Below, piece by piece: positions 8,351 through 16,892 of a DNA stretch of 64,000 nucleotides; position 1 is the stretch's first letter; each line of letters starts with the position of its first letter. The notes under the pieces are model-generated. The model had not been told where the DNA came from. It made no database searches and saw only the letters and a list, made by a program, of their open reading frames with translations. A program made the position numbers and the translations under genes. Origin of the DNA: Leifsonia sp040686855 (GTDB lineage Bacteria; Actinomycetota; Actinomycetes; Actinomycetales; Microbacteriaceae). Location: contig NZ_JBFBOG010000001.1 in NCBI RefSeq assembly GCF_040686855.1, positions 1,302,001 to 1,366,000 of the forward strand, written 5' to 3'.

Positions 8351-9812
8351 ATGAACCACGACGAAGCCCCCGTCCTCGACGCTCTCGCCGAGTATCACCG
8401 CGTGGACCGGCTCGGGTTCACCCCGCCCGCGCATCGGCAGGGACGCGGGCACGGTGTCGATCCGCGCGTCGCGGATGTGCTCGGCGGGGCGCTCCGGATG
8501 GATGTCCTCTCCACCGCGGGCCTGGACGACCGGAAGTCTTCGAACGGCTACCTCGCGAAGGCCGAAGAGCTCATGGCCGACGCCGTCGGCGCCGATCGAG
8601 CGTTCTTCTCCACCTGCGGCAGCTCGCTGTCGGTGAAGGCGTGCATCCTGGCCGTCACCCGAGGCGAAGGAGAGCTGATCATCGGCCGCGACGCGCACAA
8701 GTCGACTGTGGCGGGCCTCGTGCTCTCCGGCCTCGTGCCGCGGTGGGTGCCGCCCCGGTACGACGAGGAGCAGCACATCGCCCACCCGCCGGGGCCCGAG
8801 GAGTACGAGCGGATGTGGCAGCGCTATCCCGACGCGTCCGCCGCGATCGTGACGAGCCCCACGCCCTACGGAACGTGTGCCGATCTGAAGGCCATCGTGG
8901 AGGTGTGCCATTCGCACGGCAAGCCGGTGATCGTCGACGAGGCGTGGGGCGCGCATCTCCCCTTCCACGACGACCTGCCGACCTGGGCGATGGACGCGGG
9001 AGCCGACCTGTGCGTGATCAGCGTGCACAAGATGGGCATCGGCTTCGAGCAGGGCTCGGTCTACCACCTGCAGGGGTCGCTGGTGGATCCCGTGCGCCTG
9101 GCCCAGTGTGCCGACGTGCTCGCGACGACGAGCTCGAATGTGATGCTGTATGCGGCGGCAGATGGTGCAGCACGGCACGCAGCTGATCGGGGACGCGCTG
9201 GCTCTGACCGAGCGCACCCGGCAGGCGATCGAGCGCATCCCCGGCCTGCACGTGCTGCGGGACGAACTGCTCGCCGAGGAGGCGTCGCACGACTACGACC
9301 CGATGCACGTGCTGATCGACGTGCAGGAGCTCGGCGTCTCCGGGTACCAGGTCGCCGACTGGCTCCGGTCGGAGCACCGGCTGGATGTGGGGATCAACGA
9401 CCATCGCCGCGTCGAGGCGACCCTGTCGATCGCCGACGACGAGCAGACGACCGCGCGACTCCTCGAGGCGTTGCAGCAGCTCCCCGCGGCGGCCCGGACG
9501 ATGCCCGAGCCGCCCGAGGTCGCATTGCCCAGCGCCGCGGAGCTGGAGCCGGTCATCGCCGCCCTCCCGCGTGACGCGTTCTTCGGACCGGTCGAGACCG
9601 TGCCGGTGGCCGAGACGGCCGGCCGGGTCGCCGCCGAGCAGGTCACGCCCTACCCGCCGGGGATTCCGGCACTCCTTCCCGGCGAGGTGATCAACCAGGC
9701 TGTCGTCGACTACCTGCGCACGGGACTCGCCGCGGGGATGGTCATCCCCGACGCGGCCGACCCGACGCTCGACACGGTCCGCGTGGTGCGGAGCGTGCCG
9801 ACCGAGGAGTGA
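8351..9812 (+). pseudogene. Orn/Lys/Arg-type decarboxylase, interrupted by a frameshift
   Basis: The frame starting at 8351 encodes the N-terminal two thirds of a PLP-dependent class I ornithine/lysine/arginine decarboxylase. Visible are FSTCGSSLSVKACIL, the cofactor Asp in VIVDEAWGAHLPFH, and the Schiff-base Lys227 in SVHKMGIGFEQGS. Around base 9151-9160 homology jumps to another frame, which continues as RRQMVQHGTQLIGDALALTE and runs to the stop at 9812 with the normal C-terminal domain. Comparison with the family suggests that about five residues (a short segment like MDGW plus one) are missing. The short repeat GCGGCG at the junction suggests a slippage deletion of about 17 bases. As read, no full-length enzyme is made; a sequencing error is possible. 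Confidence 0.85.
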
Positions 9813-9815
9813 CGA

Positions 9816-10148
9816 TCAGCCGTAATACCCGGCACTCGCGGCCGCGGCCAGGGCGACGACGACGAAGAAGCCGCAGATGGCCGACAGCCCGAGGGAGCAG
9901 TAGCCGATGATCACAGCGGCCAGGGCGAGTCCACGGCCGCCTTCGCCGGTTCGCTTGATCTGCGACAGGGCGATGTGGCCGCAGATGATGCCGGCGAGGG
10001 CGACGACGAAGGAGCAGACGAACGCGACGATCGCGAGCGTGTTCGTCGAGAGGTTCGCCTGCGGGGGCGCGGCCGGGTAGGCGGGAGCACCGTATCCCGG
10101 CGCCGGCGGGACGGTCGACTGCTCGGGTGCGGGGGGAACGGACGTCAA
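9816..10148 (-). CDS. DUF4190-type membrane protein
   Basis: A 110-residue protein with a Pro/Ala/Gly/Tyr-rich N-terminus and two hydrophobic segments. LAIVAFVCSFVVALAGIICG, followed by HIALSQIKRTGEGGRGLALA, is the hallmark of DUF4190, a common small membrane domain in actinobacteria with no known activity. I choose the TTG at 10148 because a GGAGG ribosome site lies six bases upstream; a longer in-frame reading would start without one. It is convergent with the decarboxylase remnant. Confidence 0.82.
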   Translation of the reverse strand: MTSVPPAPEQSTVPPAPGYGAPAYPAAPPQANLSTNTLAIVAFVCSFVVALAGIICGHIALSQIKRTGEGGRGLALAAVIIGYCSLGLSAICGFFVVVALAAAASAGYYG

Positions 10149-10240
10149 GATGCCTCCAAGTCGTGGATGGGAAACGCTCACTTCCTCAGACGTCGTTCCG
10201 GCGGCATCGTGACGCCCGTCCGCGATCCGCTTCAGCTACA

Positions 10241-10288
10241 GGTCGCAACACGCCGTTATGGACGGTGTCGTAACGGCGTGTTGCGACC
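10241..10288. terminator. Perfect 18-bp stem hairpin downstream of the MFS gene
   Basis: GGTCGCAACACGCCGTTA (10241-10258) is perfectly complementary to TAACGGCGTGTTGCGACC (10271-10288), with a 12-base loop. It lies 20 bases after the stop of the minus-strand MFS gene and is not followed by a T-run on either strand. It could terminate the transport operon, or be a member of a dispersed REP-like hairpin family; the length and perfection of the stem favour the latter. Confidence 0.6.
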
Positions 10289-10308
10289 ACCAGATGGTTG
10301 CTCGAGCG

Positions 10309-11466
10309 TCAGGCGGCGGCCGGGCGCGGGCGAAGGCCGGGCGCGAGCGGCAGCAGCGCGGCGACCACGGAGGCGGTCGTCGCCGCGACGAACGGTCCGG
10401 CGGGGCCGAGCACGTCGCCGAGGACGCCGGCGACGGCCGTTCCGGTCGCGGCGCCGATCAGGCCGGCGGTGTTCAGCCAGCCGAACGCCTCCGGCGTCGA
10501 CGACTCCGGCAGCGCGGCGGACACCATCGCGTAGAGCGCGGCGAGCGACGGCGCGAAGCCCAGCCCCGAGAGGAACAGCACCGCGTAGAGCAGCGGGATG
10601 CCCGGCACCAGCCCGGCCGCGGCCGTCGCCACCGCGACCCCGCCCAGGATCGCGGCCAGCGTGCGGGGGCCGATGCGCCGGTGCCCGAAGGCGACCCCGC
10701 CGACGAGCGAGCCGAGGCTCGAGACCGCGATCGCGACCCCCGCGAGAACGCTGTCGCCGTCGAACCGCGCGATCAGCGCCAGCTCCAACGCCCCGAACGA
10801 CGCGATGAGCGCGAAGCTCGCGGCGGCCGCCAGCCGGACCGCGCGAGTGAGCAGCACCGCGCCGGGACGGGACGCGCTCCGCGGCAGCCGCACACCGGCG
10901 ATATGGGGCGCGAGCACGAACCACACCGTCCCGACCAACGTCACGGCCGCGGCCAGCACGAGCGGCGCCTTCGTCGAGACCGCGCCGCTCAGCAGCGTCG
11001 CGGCGACCGGCCCGGTGATCCAGATCAGCTCCTGCGCCGAGGTGTCGAGCGCGAACAGCGCCGGGACCGCCCGCCGCGGCACCAGCCGCGGGTACAGCGC
11101 GCGCACCACCGGCATGAGTGGAGGGACGGACGCCCCGATCACGCCGCCGAGCACCAGCATCAGGGCCGGCGCCGGGGGCCCGAACGCGAGGACGAGCATC
11201 CCCGTGCCGTTCAGCAGCGCTGCGGCCAGCACAGGCCCGCGGATGCCCAGCACGCCGACCGACCGGCTCACCAGCGGCATCGCGATGGCCTCGCCCACGC
11301 TCACACAGGCGACGACCAGGCCGGCCAGCGCATACGATCCGGTCGCGTGCCGCACGTGCAGCAGCACGGCGAGCGACAGCATCCCGAGCGGGAACCGCGC
11401 CACCAGCTGCGAGACGGTGACCCGGAGGACGCCGGGGACGCGGACGAGCTCCAGGTACGTCCGCAC
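10309..11466 (-). CDS. Major facilitator superfamily transporter
   Basis: A 385-residue, very hydrophobic protein with about twelve membrane segments in two halves, consistent with an MFS drug or sugar efflux permease. The loop region FGHRRIGPRTL after segment 7-8 and the Arg-rich loop YPRLVPRRAVPALFA match family topology. It lies four bases after the ABC permease gene stop on the same strand and so probably belongs to the end of the transport operon. It could export a breakdown product or be unrelated to the pathway. Confidence 0.85.
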   Translation of the reverse strand: MRTYLELVRVPGVLRVTVSQLVARFPLGMLSLAVLLHVRHATGSYALAGLVVACVSVGEAIAMPLVSRSVGVLGIRGPVLAAALLNGTGMLVLAFGPPAPALMLVLGGVIGASVPPLMPVVRALYPRLVPRRAVPALFALDTSAQELIWITGPVAATLLSGAVSTKAPLVLAAAVTLVGTVWFVLAPHIAGVRLPRSASRPGAVLLTRAVRLAAAASFALIASFGALELALIARFDGDSVLAGVAIAVSSLGSLVGGVAFGHRRIGPRTLAAILGGVAVATAAAGLVPGIPLLYAVLFLSGLGFAPSLAALYAMVSAALPESSTPEAFGWLNTAGLIGAATGTAVAGVLGDVLGPAGPFVAATTASVVAALLPLAPGLRPRPAAA

Positions 11467-11470
11467 CTCG

Positions 11471-12307
11471 CTACTTGCCCACGCCGCCCGCGAGACCGCG
11501 GACGAAGTAGCGCTGGCAGACGAAGAACAGGATCACCATCGGCAGCGCGGCCATCACCATCCCGGCGAAGACCACCGGATACTGGGTGCCGTTCTTCGAC
11601 ATCATGTCGGCCAGGCCCACCGGCAGCGTCTGGACGCCCGTGCCGCTGGTGAAGATCATCGCGAACAGGTACTCGTTCCAGTTCTGCAGCACGTTCAGCA
11701 CGATGGTGGTCGCGATGATCGGCATGCTCATCGGGAGGATGATGCGCCAGAACGTCGCGGCGCGTGAGGCGCCGTCGATCGAGGCCGCCTCATCCACCTC
11801 GCGCGGCAGGTCGAGCATGTACGCCCGGATCAGGAAGACCGTGAAGGGGATGCGGAACGCGGTGTAGAGGATCAGCAGGCCGAGGAATGTGTCGTAGAGT
11901 CCCCACGCCTGGAACAGCTTGACCAGCGGGATGAGCGCGACGGTCGGCGCGAGCATGAGGCCGGCGAGCACGATGACGGTGAAGGTGCGGTTGAGCGGGA
12001 TGTTCACGCGGGTCAGCCCGTACGCCGCCCACGCGCTGATCAGCTCCGTGATGAGCGTCGCCAGCACCGTCAGGGACACGCTCGTGAAGACGAAGTCGCC
12101 GACACCCTGGTTCCACGCCTTGCCGAAGTTCTGCCACAGCCACTCGGTCGGGAGCGCGAAGGGGTTGCCGAACAGCTCGGCGTTCGTCTTGAGGGCGTTG
12201 GTCACCATCCACAGCAGCGGATAGAGGACGAGGACGGCCAGCGCGATGAGCAGCGCCCACATGAGGGCGGTGCGGACACCGCGGCCGAGACGGGCGAGGG
12301 CTACCAT
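11471..12307 (-). CDS. Carbohydrate ABC transporter permease (MalG-type)
   Basis: A 278-residue inner-membrane permease with six predicted membrane segments. The EAA loop, which contacts the ATPase, reads EVDEAASIDGASRAATFWRI, ending in LPMSMP. The start ATG at 12307 overlaps the TAG of the MalF-type gene by seven bases, so the two permease halves are translationally coupled. With the adjacent permease and binding protein it forms a CUT1-class sugar importer. No ATP-binding subunit is encoded here; a shared MsiK-like ATPase elsewhere is the usual solution in actinobacteria. Confidence 0.93.
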   Translation of the reverse strand: MVALARLGRGVRTALMWALLIALAVLVLYPLLWMVTNALKTNAELFGNPFALPTEWLWQNFGKAWNQGVGDFVFTSVSLTVLATLITELISAWAAYGLTRVNIPLNRTFTVIVLAGLMLAPTVALIPLVKLFQAWGLYDTFLGLLILYTAFRIPFTVFLIRAYMLDLPREVDEAASIDGASRAATFWRIILPMSMPIIATTIVLNVLQNWNEYLFAMIFTSGTGVQTLPVGLADMMSKNGTQYPVVFAGMVMAALPMVILFFVCQRYFVRGLAGGVGK

Positions 12308-13281
12308 TCCACTCTCCTCTTGCGCGAGTAGGCGAGCTGCGCCGCGGCCAGCAGCAGCGTGATGACGAAGATGGCGACGCCGATCGCGGCGGCCGAACCG
12401 AAGTCGTTGGTGACGAAGCCGGCGTGGTACAGCCACGTGCCGAGCACCTGGCTGGAGTTGTTCGGGCCGCCGCTGGTCATCACCATGACCTCGTTGAAGA
12501 CCTGGAAAGCGCCCGAGATCGTGACGATCATCATGAGGCCGGTCATCTCGCGCACGAGCGGCAGCGAGACCTGGAAGAACCGGCGTACCGGGCCGACGCC
12601 GTCGAGGTTCGCGGCCTCGTACAGCTCCTGCGGGATGCGCTGCAGCGCCACCGAGAACAGCAGCACGCTGTAGCCGAACCCCTGCCACTGGCTCATCGCG
12701 ATGATCGCGAAGATCGCCGTGCCCTCGTGGCCGAGCCACGCCTGGGAGAACTGACCGAGGCCGAGGTTGTCGAGGAAGACGTTCAGGAGGCCGGTCTGCG
12801 GCTGGTAGATGAAGTAGAACAGCAGGCCCGCGACGGTGAGCGAGATCGCCGATGGGATGAAGTAGATCGCGCGGAAGGCCTTGCGCCAGCGCTCGCTGCG
12901 CACGCTTTCCACGATGGCGGCGAGCACGAGGGCGCCGAAGACCTGGAACACGATCGAGATCGCGGCGTACCAGACGTTGTTGCCGAGGGCCTTCCAGAAG
13001 ATCGGGTCCTGCGCCAGCTCGGTGTAGTTGTCCACGCCGACGAAGGTCTGGTCGCCGCTGTAGATGTTCCACTTCAGGAAGCTGAAGACGATGTTCTGGA
13101 GGAGCGGCCAGTAGACGAAGATCGCCAGCACGGCCAGCGCCGGGACCAGCCAGATCAGGCCGCGCCAGCGGGCGGGGCCCCGCTTCGCCGCCTTCGGGGC
13201 GACGCGGCCTGGGGCCGGGGCCGTCCGGCCGCGGTCGAGCCGCGGCCGGACGGGAGCCTGTGGGGCCTGGGTGGTGGTCAT
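12301..13281 (-). CDS. Carbohydrate ABC transporter permease (MalF-type)
   Basis: A 326-residue permease. A Pro/Arg-rich cytoplasmic N-terminus (about 40 residues) is followed by LIWLVPALAVLAIFVYWPLL and five further membrane segments. The EAA loop is ELYEAANLDGVGPVRRFFQV with LPLV following. The ATG overlaps the TGA of the binding-protein gene (ATGA), and the 3' end overlaps the MalG-type gene. It forms the second half of the membrane channel of the CUT1 importer. Confidence 0.93.
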   Translation of the reverse strand: MTTTQAPQAPVRPRLDRGRTAPAPGRVAPKAAKRGPARWRGLIWLVPALAVLAIFVYWPLLQNIVFSFLKWNIYSGDQTFVGVDNYTELAQDPIFWKALGNNVWYAAISIVFQVFGALVLAAIVESVRSERWRKAFRAIYFIPSAISLTVAGLLFYFIYQPQTGLLNVFLDNLGLGQFSQAWLGHEGTAIFAIIAMSQWQGFGYSVLLFSVALQRIPQELYEAANLDGVGPVRRFFQVSLPLVREMTGLMMIVTISGAFQVFNEVMVMTSGGPNNSSQVLGTWLYHAGFVTNDFGSAAAIGVAIFVITLLLAAAQLAYSRKRRVEW

Positions 13282-14600
13282 TTCGCCTTCTCGGACGCCT
13301 GTCGCACGGCCTTCAGCGCGGCCTCGGGGGTGAGGCTGCCGGAGACGAGACCTTCGGAGACGGAGACCCACGCGTCGCCGACGGACGGCACGTTGGCCAT
13401 GTCCAGCCAGACGACGGTCGACTTCGCATCGTTCACGAGCTTGGTGCCCTCGGCGACGGCCGGGCTCGACGTCTGGTCGGTCACGACATCCTTCACCGCG
13501 CTCGGCTGGCCGTAGGGCGGGGAGGAGAGCGTGGTCGCGTTCTTCGTGTTCATGACGAACTTCATGAAGTCGAGGGCGAGCGCGGCGTTCTTGCTCTTCT
13601 TGTTGATCATGTAGCCCTCCGGGGCGGCCTCGAGCGTCGAGGTGTCGCCCTTGGCGCCCTCGGCGGCGGGCAGCTGGAAGATGCCGAAGCCGTCCTTCTT
13701 GAGCTGGCTGTCGTCGGTGTTCACCGAGTCGAACTCGATGAGCTCCTGGTAGTACATCGCCGCCTTGCCGGTCGACTGCTGCTGCTGAGCGGTGGTGTAC
13801 GTGACGCCGTTGGAGTTGCCCGCGTCGCCGGTGCACTGGGTCACCAGCTCCTGGAACTGCTTCATGCCCTCCAGGTAGCCGTCGTCGGTGTACGTCGCGG
13901 TCTTCGGCAGCAGGTCGGCCTCGAGGGTCTTCTGCGGGACGTCGTACGCGAAGAGCTGGCCGAGGTAGTGGAGGCCTGGCCAGCCGTCCTTGTTGCCGAA
14001 CGCGATCGGCGTGATGCCGGCGGCCTTGATGGTCGAGCAGTCCGAGATGAGCTCTTCGAGCGTCTTCGGCACGTCGAGACCGAGGTCGGAGAAGATCTTC
14101 TTGTTGTAGCCCATGAACTTGCCGTCGACGTACTGCGGGATGCCGTAGTACTTGCCGTCGTACTTGAAGGCGTTGAGCGATCCTTCGCCGAAGGTGTCGC
14201 CCCAGGCCGTGCCCGGAGCGATGACCGAGGTGAGGTCGACCGCCAGGCCGTTGGCTGCGAAGTTCTCGCCCCAGTTGCCCGCGTAGCTGAAGTAGATGTC
14301 GGGCAGCGACTGCGAGCCGATCAGGACCTTCTCCTTGTCCTTGATCGCGTTGTCGTCGGTCTCCTGCGCCAGCGTGATCTTCACGTCGGGGTGGAGCTTC
14401 TTGTAGTCCTTCACCAGATCCTCGAAGTACGAGCCGAGCGGGTCGCCCGCGGCGGCGGTGAGGATGCTGATGCTGCCAGAGTAGTCCGGCTTGGCCGTGA
14501 TGTCGGCGCTGGCGCCGCCGCCCGAGGAGCAGGCGGTGAGCGCGAGCGCCATGACGCCCGCTGCCGCTGCCGTGATGGTCCTGGTCTTCTTCACGCTCAT
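13278..14600 (-). CDS. Extracellular sugar-binding lipoprotein of ABC transporter
   Basis: A 440-residue solute-binding protein (SBP_bac_1 type). The signal peptide ends in the lipobox ALTAC, so the protein is anchored by a lipidated Cys near residue 24. The mature sequence has the family pattern YFEDLVKDYKKLHPDVKITL, DIYFSYAGNW, and GYMINKKSKNAALALDFMKF. The ATG at 14600 is only one base from the GGGAG site; the in-frame GTG two codons later (14594) has better spacing and may be the true start. The gene is preceded by a clear promoter overlapping one of two identical operator copies. Confidence 0.92.
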   Translation of the reverse strand: MSVKKTRTITAAAAGVMALALTACSSGGGASADITAKPDYSGSISILTAAAGDPLGSYFEDLVKDYKKLHPDVKITLAQETDDNAIKDKEKVLIGSQSLPDIYFSYAGNWGENFAANGLAVDLTSVIAPGTAWGDTFGEGSLNAFKYDGKYYGIPQYVDGKFMGYNKKIFSDLGLDVPKTLEELISDCSTIKAAGITPIAFGNKDGWPGLHYLGQLFAYDVPQKTLEADLLPKTATYTDDGYLEGMKQFQELVTQCTGDAGNSNGVTYTTAQQQQSTGKAAMYYQELIEFDSVNTDDSQLKKDGFGIFQLPAAEGAKGDTSTLEAAPEGYMINKKSKNAALALDFMKFVMNTKNATTLSSPPYGQPSAVKDVVTDQTSSPAVAEGTKLVNDAKSTVVWLDMANVPSVGDAWVSVSEGLVSGSLTPEAALKAVRQASEKAK

Positions 14601-14685
14601 CTCCCGTCGTGCGGGTCGTGCGGTGGGGTTCGTCCGCTGACCCGTCTTTGGATCGTGGGTCGCGTTCGCGCGACCGATTGCGATG

Positions 14686-14714
14686 ACTATACGGGATTTT
14701 GGTACCGGTATCAA
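14686..14714 (-). promoter_or_regulatory. Promoter of the binding-protein/permease operon
   Basis: On the minus strand TTGATA (14714-14709) is followed by a 17-base spacer and TATAGT (14691-14686), a near-consensus sigma-A promoter. The LacI-type operator covers the -35 box and most of the spacer, so repressor binding would block polymerase directly. The start codon lies about 86 bases downstream. Confidence 0.75.
14697..14714. promoter_or_regulatory. LacI-type operator, copy 1
   Basis: The 18 bases TTTTGGTACCGGTATCAA contain a near-palindrome centred on the C/G in ACCGGT, typical of LacI-family sites with a central CG. An identical 18-mer lies at 17918-17935 upstream of the SIS-protein gene. 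The adjacent LacI gene is the obvious candidate for the binding protein. Confidence 0.8.
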
Positions 14715-14829
14715 CATCGTCCAAGAATGCGCAAAGTGCAGCTTGTTGCACACCTGCACGGCGTGTCGACCGCAACTAGCTGCCCTTCGGCGGCTGGTGG
14801 GTTGGGAGGGGGCTAGCGCGCGGGGCGGG

Positions 14830-15927
14830 CTAGCGGGCGGGGGGCGGGGCGACGGAGTCGCGCTCGATGAAGTCGGCCTCGAGGACGTGGGTGGCCACGG
14901 GCGCCTCGCTGCCGGCGACGCGAGCGAGCAGGCACTCGGCGGTCAGCTCGCCGAGCTGGTGCATCGGCTGGGCGACGACGGACATCGGCGGCGTCATCAC
15001 GCTCGCCCACGAGCTGTCGTCGAAGCCGATGAGCGACACGTCCTCCGGGCAGCGCAGCCCGCGCTGCCGCATGGCGCGCAGGGAGCCGGTGAGCGCATCC
15101 GTCTCGGTCGCGAAGATGGCGGTCGGCGGGTCCGAGAGCGCCAGCATCCCGAGCACCGCCCGGGTCGCCTGCGACTCGTTCTTCAGCACGTGCGTGACGA
15201 GCGACGTGTCGAACGGGATGCCCGCGTGCTCCAGCGCCTCCAGGTACCCGAGCAGGCGCTCGCCGTCCGACCACAGGGCGTGGTCCAGGATGCGGCGCAG
15301 GTCGTCCGCGTCGGCCGCCGGCTCGTTCGTGACCGGGCCCCAGACGAAGCCGATCCGACGGTGCCCCTTCTCGATCAGGGACAGCACGGCCTGGCGCGAC
15401 GCCTCGCGGTTGTTGATGACGACCGCGTCCGCATCCACCGTGTCCACGAGACGGTCGAGCAGCACCAGCGGGATCTCGCGCTTGGCGACGATCTCCAGGT
15501 GCGGGAGGGACGCGGAGCGCCCGGCCGCCGGCGCGAGCGCGATCCCGTCGACCTGCTTGTCGACGAGCACGTCGATCGCCGCCGCCTCCTGCTGCAGGCT
15601 CTCGTCCGTGCTCAGCACGATCACGTCGTAGTCGGCCTTGCGCGCGGCGTCGCTGATGCCGCGCAGCACGCCCGCGAAGAACGGGTTGCCGACGTCGGCG
15701 AGCACCACGCCCAGCGTGCGCGTCTCGCCCGTCGTCATGCTGCGAGCGATCGAGTTCGGCCGGTAGCCGAGCTCCTTGGCGACGGCGAGGATGCGGTCCC
15801 GCGTCTTCGGGCTCACCGACCCGTAGCCGCCGAGGGTCCGGGCGACGGTCGCGCGGCCGACGCCGGCCGCGGCCGCCACCTCGGAGATCGTCGGCGAGGG
15901 AGTGCGGTGGTCCCGCTCCGTGGACAT
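14830..15927 (-). CDS. LacI family transcriptional regulator of the sugar cluster
   Basis: A 365-residue regulator. The N-terminal HTH (TISEVAAAAGVGRATVARTL, then GYGSVSPKTRDRILA) includes the hinge helix region GYRPNSIARSM. The rest is a periplasmic-binding-protein-like effector domain with the family motif PTAIFATETDAL and IGFDDSSWA. I choose the ATG at 15927, which has GGAAGGGG five bases upstream, over a GTG two codons earlier. The gene sits between the kinase and binding-protein genes, all on one strand, and probably represses both operator-bearing promoters until a pathway sugar or sugar phosphate binds. Confidence 0.93.
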   Translation of the reverse strand: MSTERDHRTPSPTISEVAAAAGVGRATVARTLGGYGSVSPKTRDRILAVAKELGYRPNSIARSMTTGETRTLGVVLADVGNPFFAGVLRGISDAARKADYDVIVLSTDESLQQEAAAIDVLVDKQVDGIALAPAAGRSASLPHLEIVAKREIPLVLLDRLVDTVDADAVVINNREASRQAVLSLIEKGHRRIGFVWGPVTNEPAADADDLRRILDHALWSDGERLLGYLEALEHAGIPFDTSLVTHVLKNESQATRAVLGMLALSDPPTAIFATETDALTGSLRAMRQRGLRCPEDVSLIGFDDSSWASVMTPPMSVVAQPMHQLGELTAECLLARVAGSEAPVATHVLEADFIERDSVAPPPAR

Positions 15928-15961
15928 CGCCACCCCTTCCTGATCCGGGGCGGCCTTCGCC

Positions 15962-16882
15962 CTAGCCCGCGTCGCCCGCCGTCACCGGCGGCAGCGAGCC
16001 GACCCGCGCGGCCAGGTCGACCGCGCGCCCGTGACCGAACGCGCCCTCGACCGTGCACTGCCGCGCGGCGTACTGCGCCGCCCGCCGCATCGACCGATGA
16101 AGAGCGGCGCCGCCGGCCCTCGCGTTCCTGCGCCAGCCGGATCGGAGCAATTCAACCACGAACGCGCTCACGTACGCGTCGCCGCATCCCATCGTGTCCA
16201 CGAACGGACCGGGCACCGGCGCCGCATCGGAGTAGTAGTACGCGTCGCCGTCGAACAGCACCGCACCGTCGTCCCCCTGGGTCCCCAGCACGAGCGACGG
16301 CCCGTGCGATGCGATGCGGCGCAGTTCTGCCCAGGTGTCCGTCCGGGACAGCCCGCCGAGCGAGACGAGGGCGAGGTCGATCCACGGGCCGACCGCGTCC
16401 AGGTACTCCGTCGTGCGGTACTCGGGCTCGGACGAGAAGTCGTACGAGCGCAGCACCCGCGTGGATGCCAGCTTCGGCAGCTCCGGGATGATGCCCGAGT
16501 AGGCGCTCGAGTGCACCAGCGAGAAGCCGGAGATGTAGCGCAGATCCTCCTCGCCGAGGCGGACAGGATCGCTGATCGTGACGCCGCCCTGGTTCCAGCC
16601 CAGGAAGCGGCGCTCGCCGTCCACCGTCTCGATCTCGGTGATCCCGTTCGGTCCCGGCCGCACCGAGGACCGCGAGGTGTCGACCCCGCAGTCCTCGATG
16701 GCCGCACGCACGAAGCGCCCCTGCTCATCGTCGCCGAAGACCCCCAGGTACGCCGCCTCAGCGCCGAGCTGCCGGGCGAAGACCGCGACGTTCACCGCGT
16801 TCCCGCCCGGATACTCGACGCCGCGGTCGACGAACCGGTCGACGATGTTGTCCCCGAGACCGAGGACGCGCACCGTGCTCAT
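15962..16882 (-). CDS. PfkB-family sugar kinase, fructoselysine-kinase-like
   Basis: A 306-residue ribokinase-fold kinase. The N-terminal VLGLGDNIVDRFVDRGVEYP, then GGNAVNVAVFARQLGAEAAY, closely follows FrlD-type fructoselysine 6-kinases. The C-terminal ATP/anion-hole motif is DTMGCGDAYVSAF, with Cys in place of the more usual Ala. It would phosphorylate carbon 6 of an Amadori compound such as fructoselysine or a related fructosyl amine. The gene ends 35 bases before the LacI gene and starts 10 bases after the SIS gene, so it is the second gene of the operon. Specificity within the Amadori family is inferred from context. Confidence 0.85.
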   Translation of the reverse strand: MSTVRVLGLGDNIVDRFVDRGVEYPGGNAVNVAVFARQLGAEAAYLGVFGDDEQGRFVRAAIEDCGVDTSRSSVRPGPNGITEIETVDGERRFLGWNQGGVTISDPVRLGEEDLRYISGFSLVHSSAYSGIIPELPKLASTRVLRSYDFSSEPEYRTTEYLDAVGPWIDLALVSLGGLSRTDTWAELRRIASHGPSLVLGTQGDDGAVLFDGDAYYYSDAAPVPGPFVDTMGCGDAYVSAFVVELLRSGWRRNARAGGAALHRSMRRAAQYAARQCTVEGAFGHGRAVDLAARVGSLPPVTAGDAG

Positions 16883-16892
16883 CGGCGCCTGC

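Noticed and set aside
8351..9812. Programmed ribosomal frameshift in the decarboxylase gene
   Set aside because: No slippery heptamer or downstream pseudoknot is visible at 9140-9160, and family comparison shows missing residues rather than a clean frame change. A small deletion explains it better.
12301..14775. Long open frames that would extend the ABC permease genes upstream
   Set aside because: Extensions overlap the binding-protein gene completely in another frame and have low-complexity composition. The ATGs with ATGA overlaps fit the family starts.
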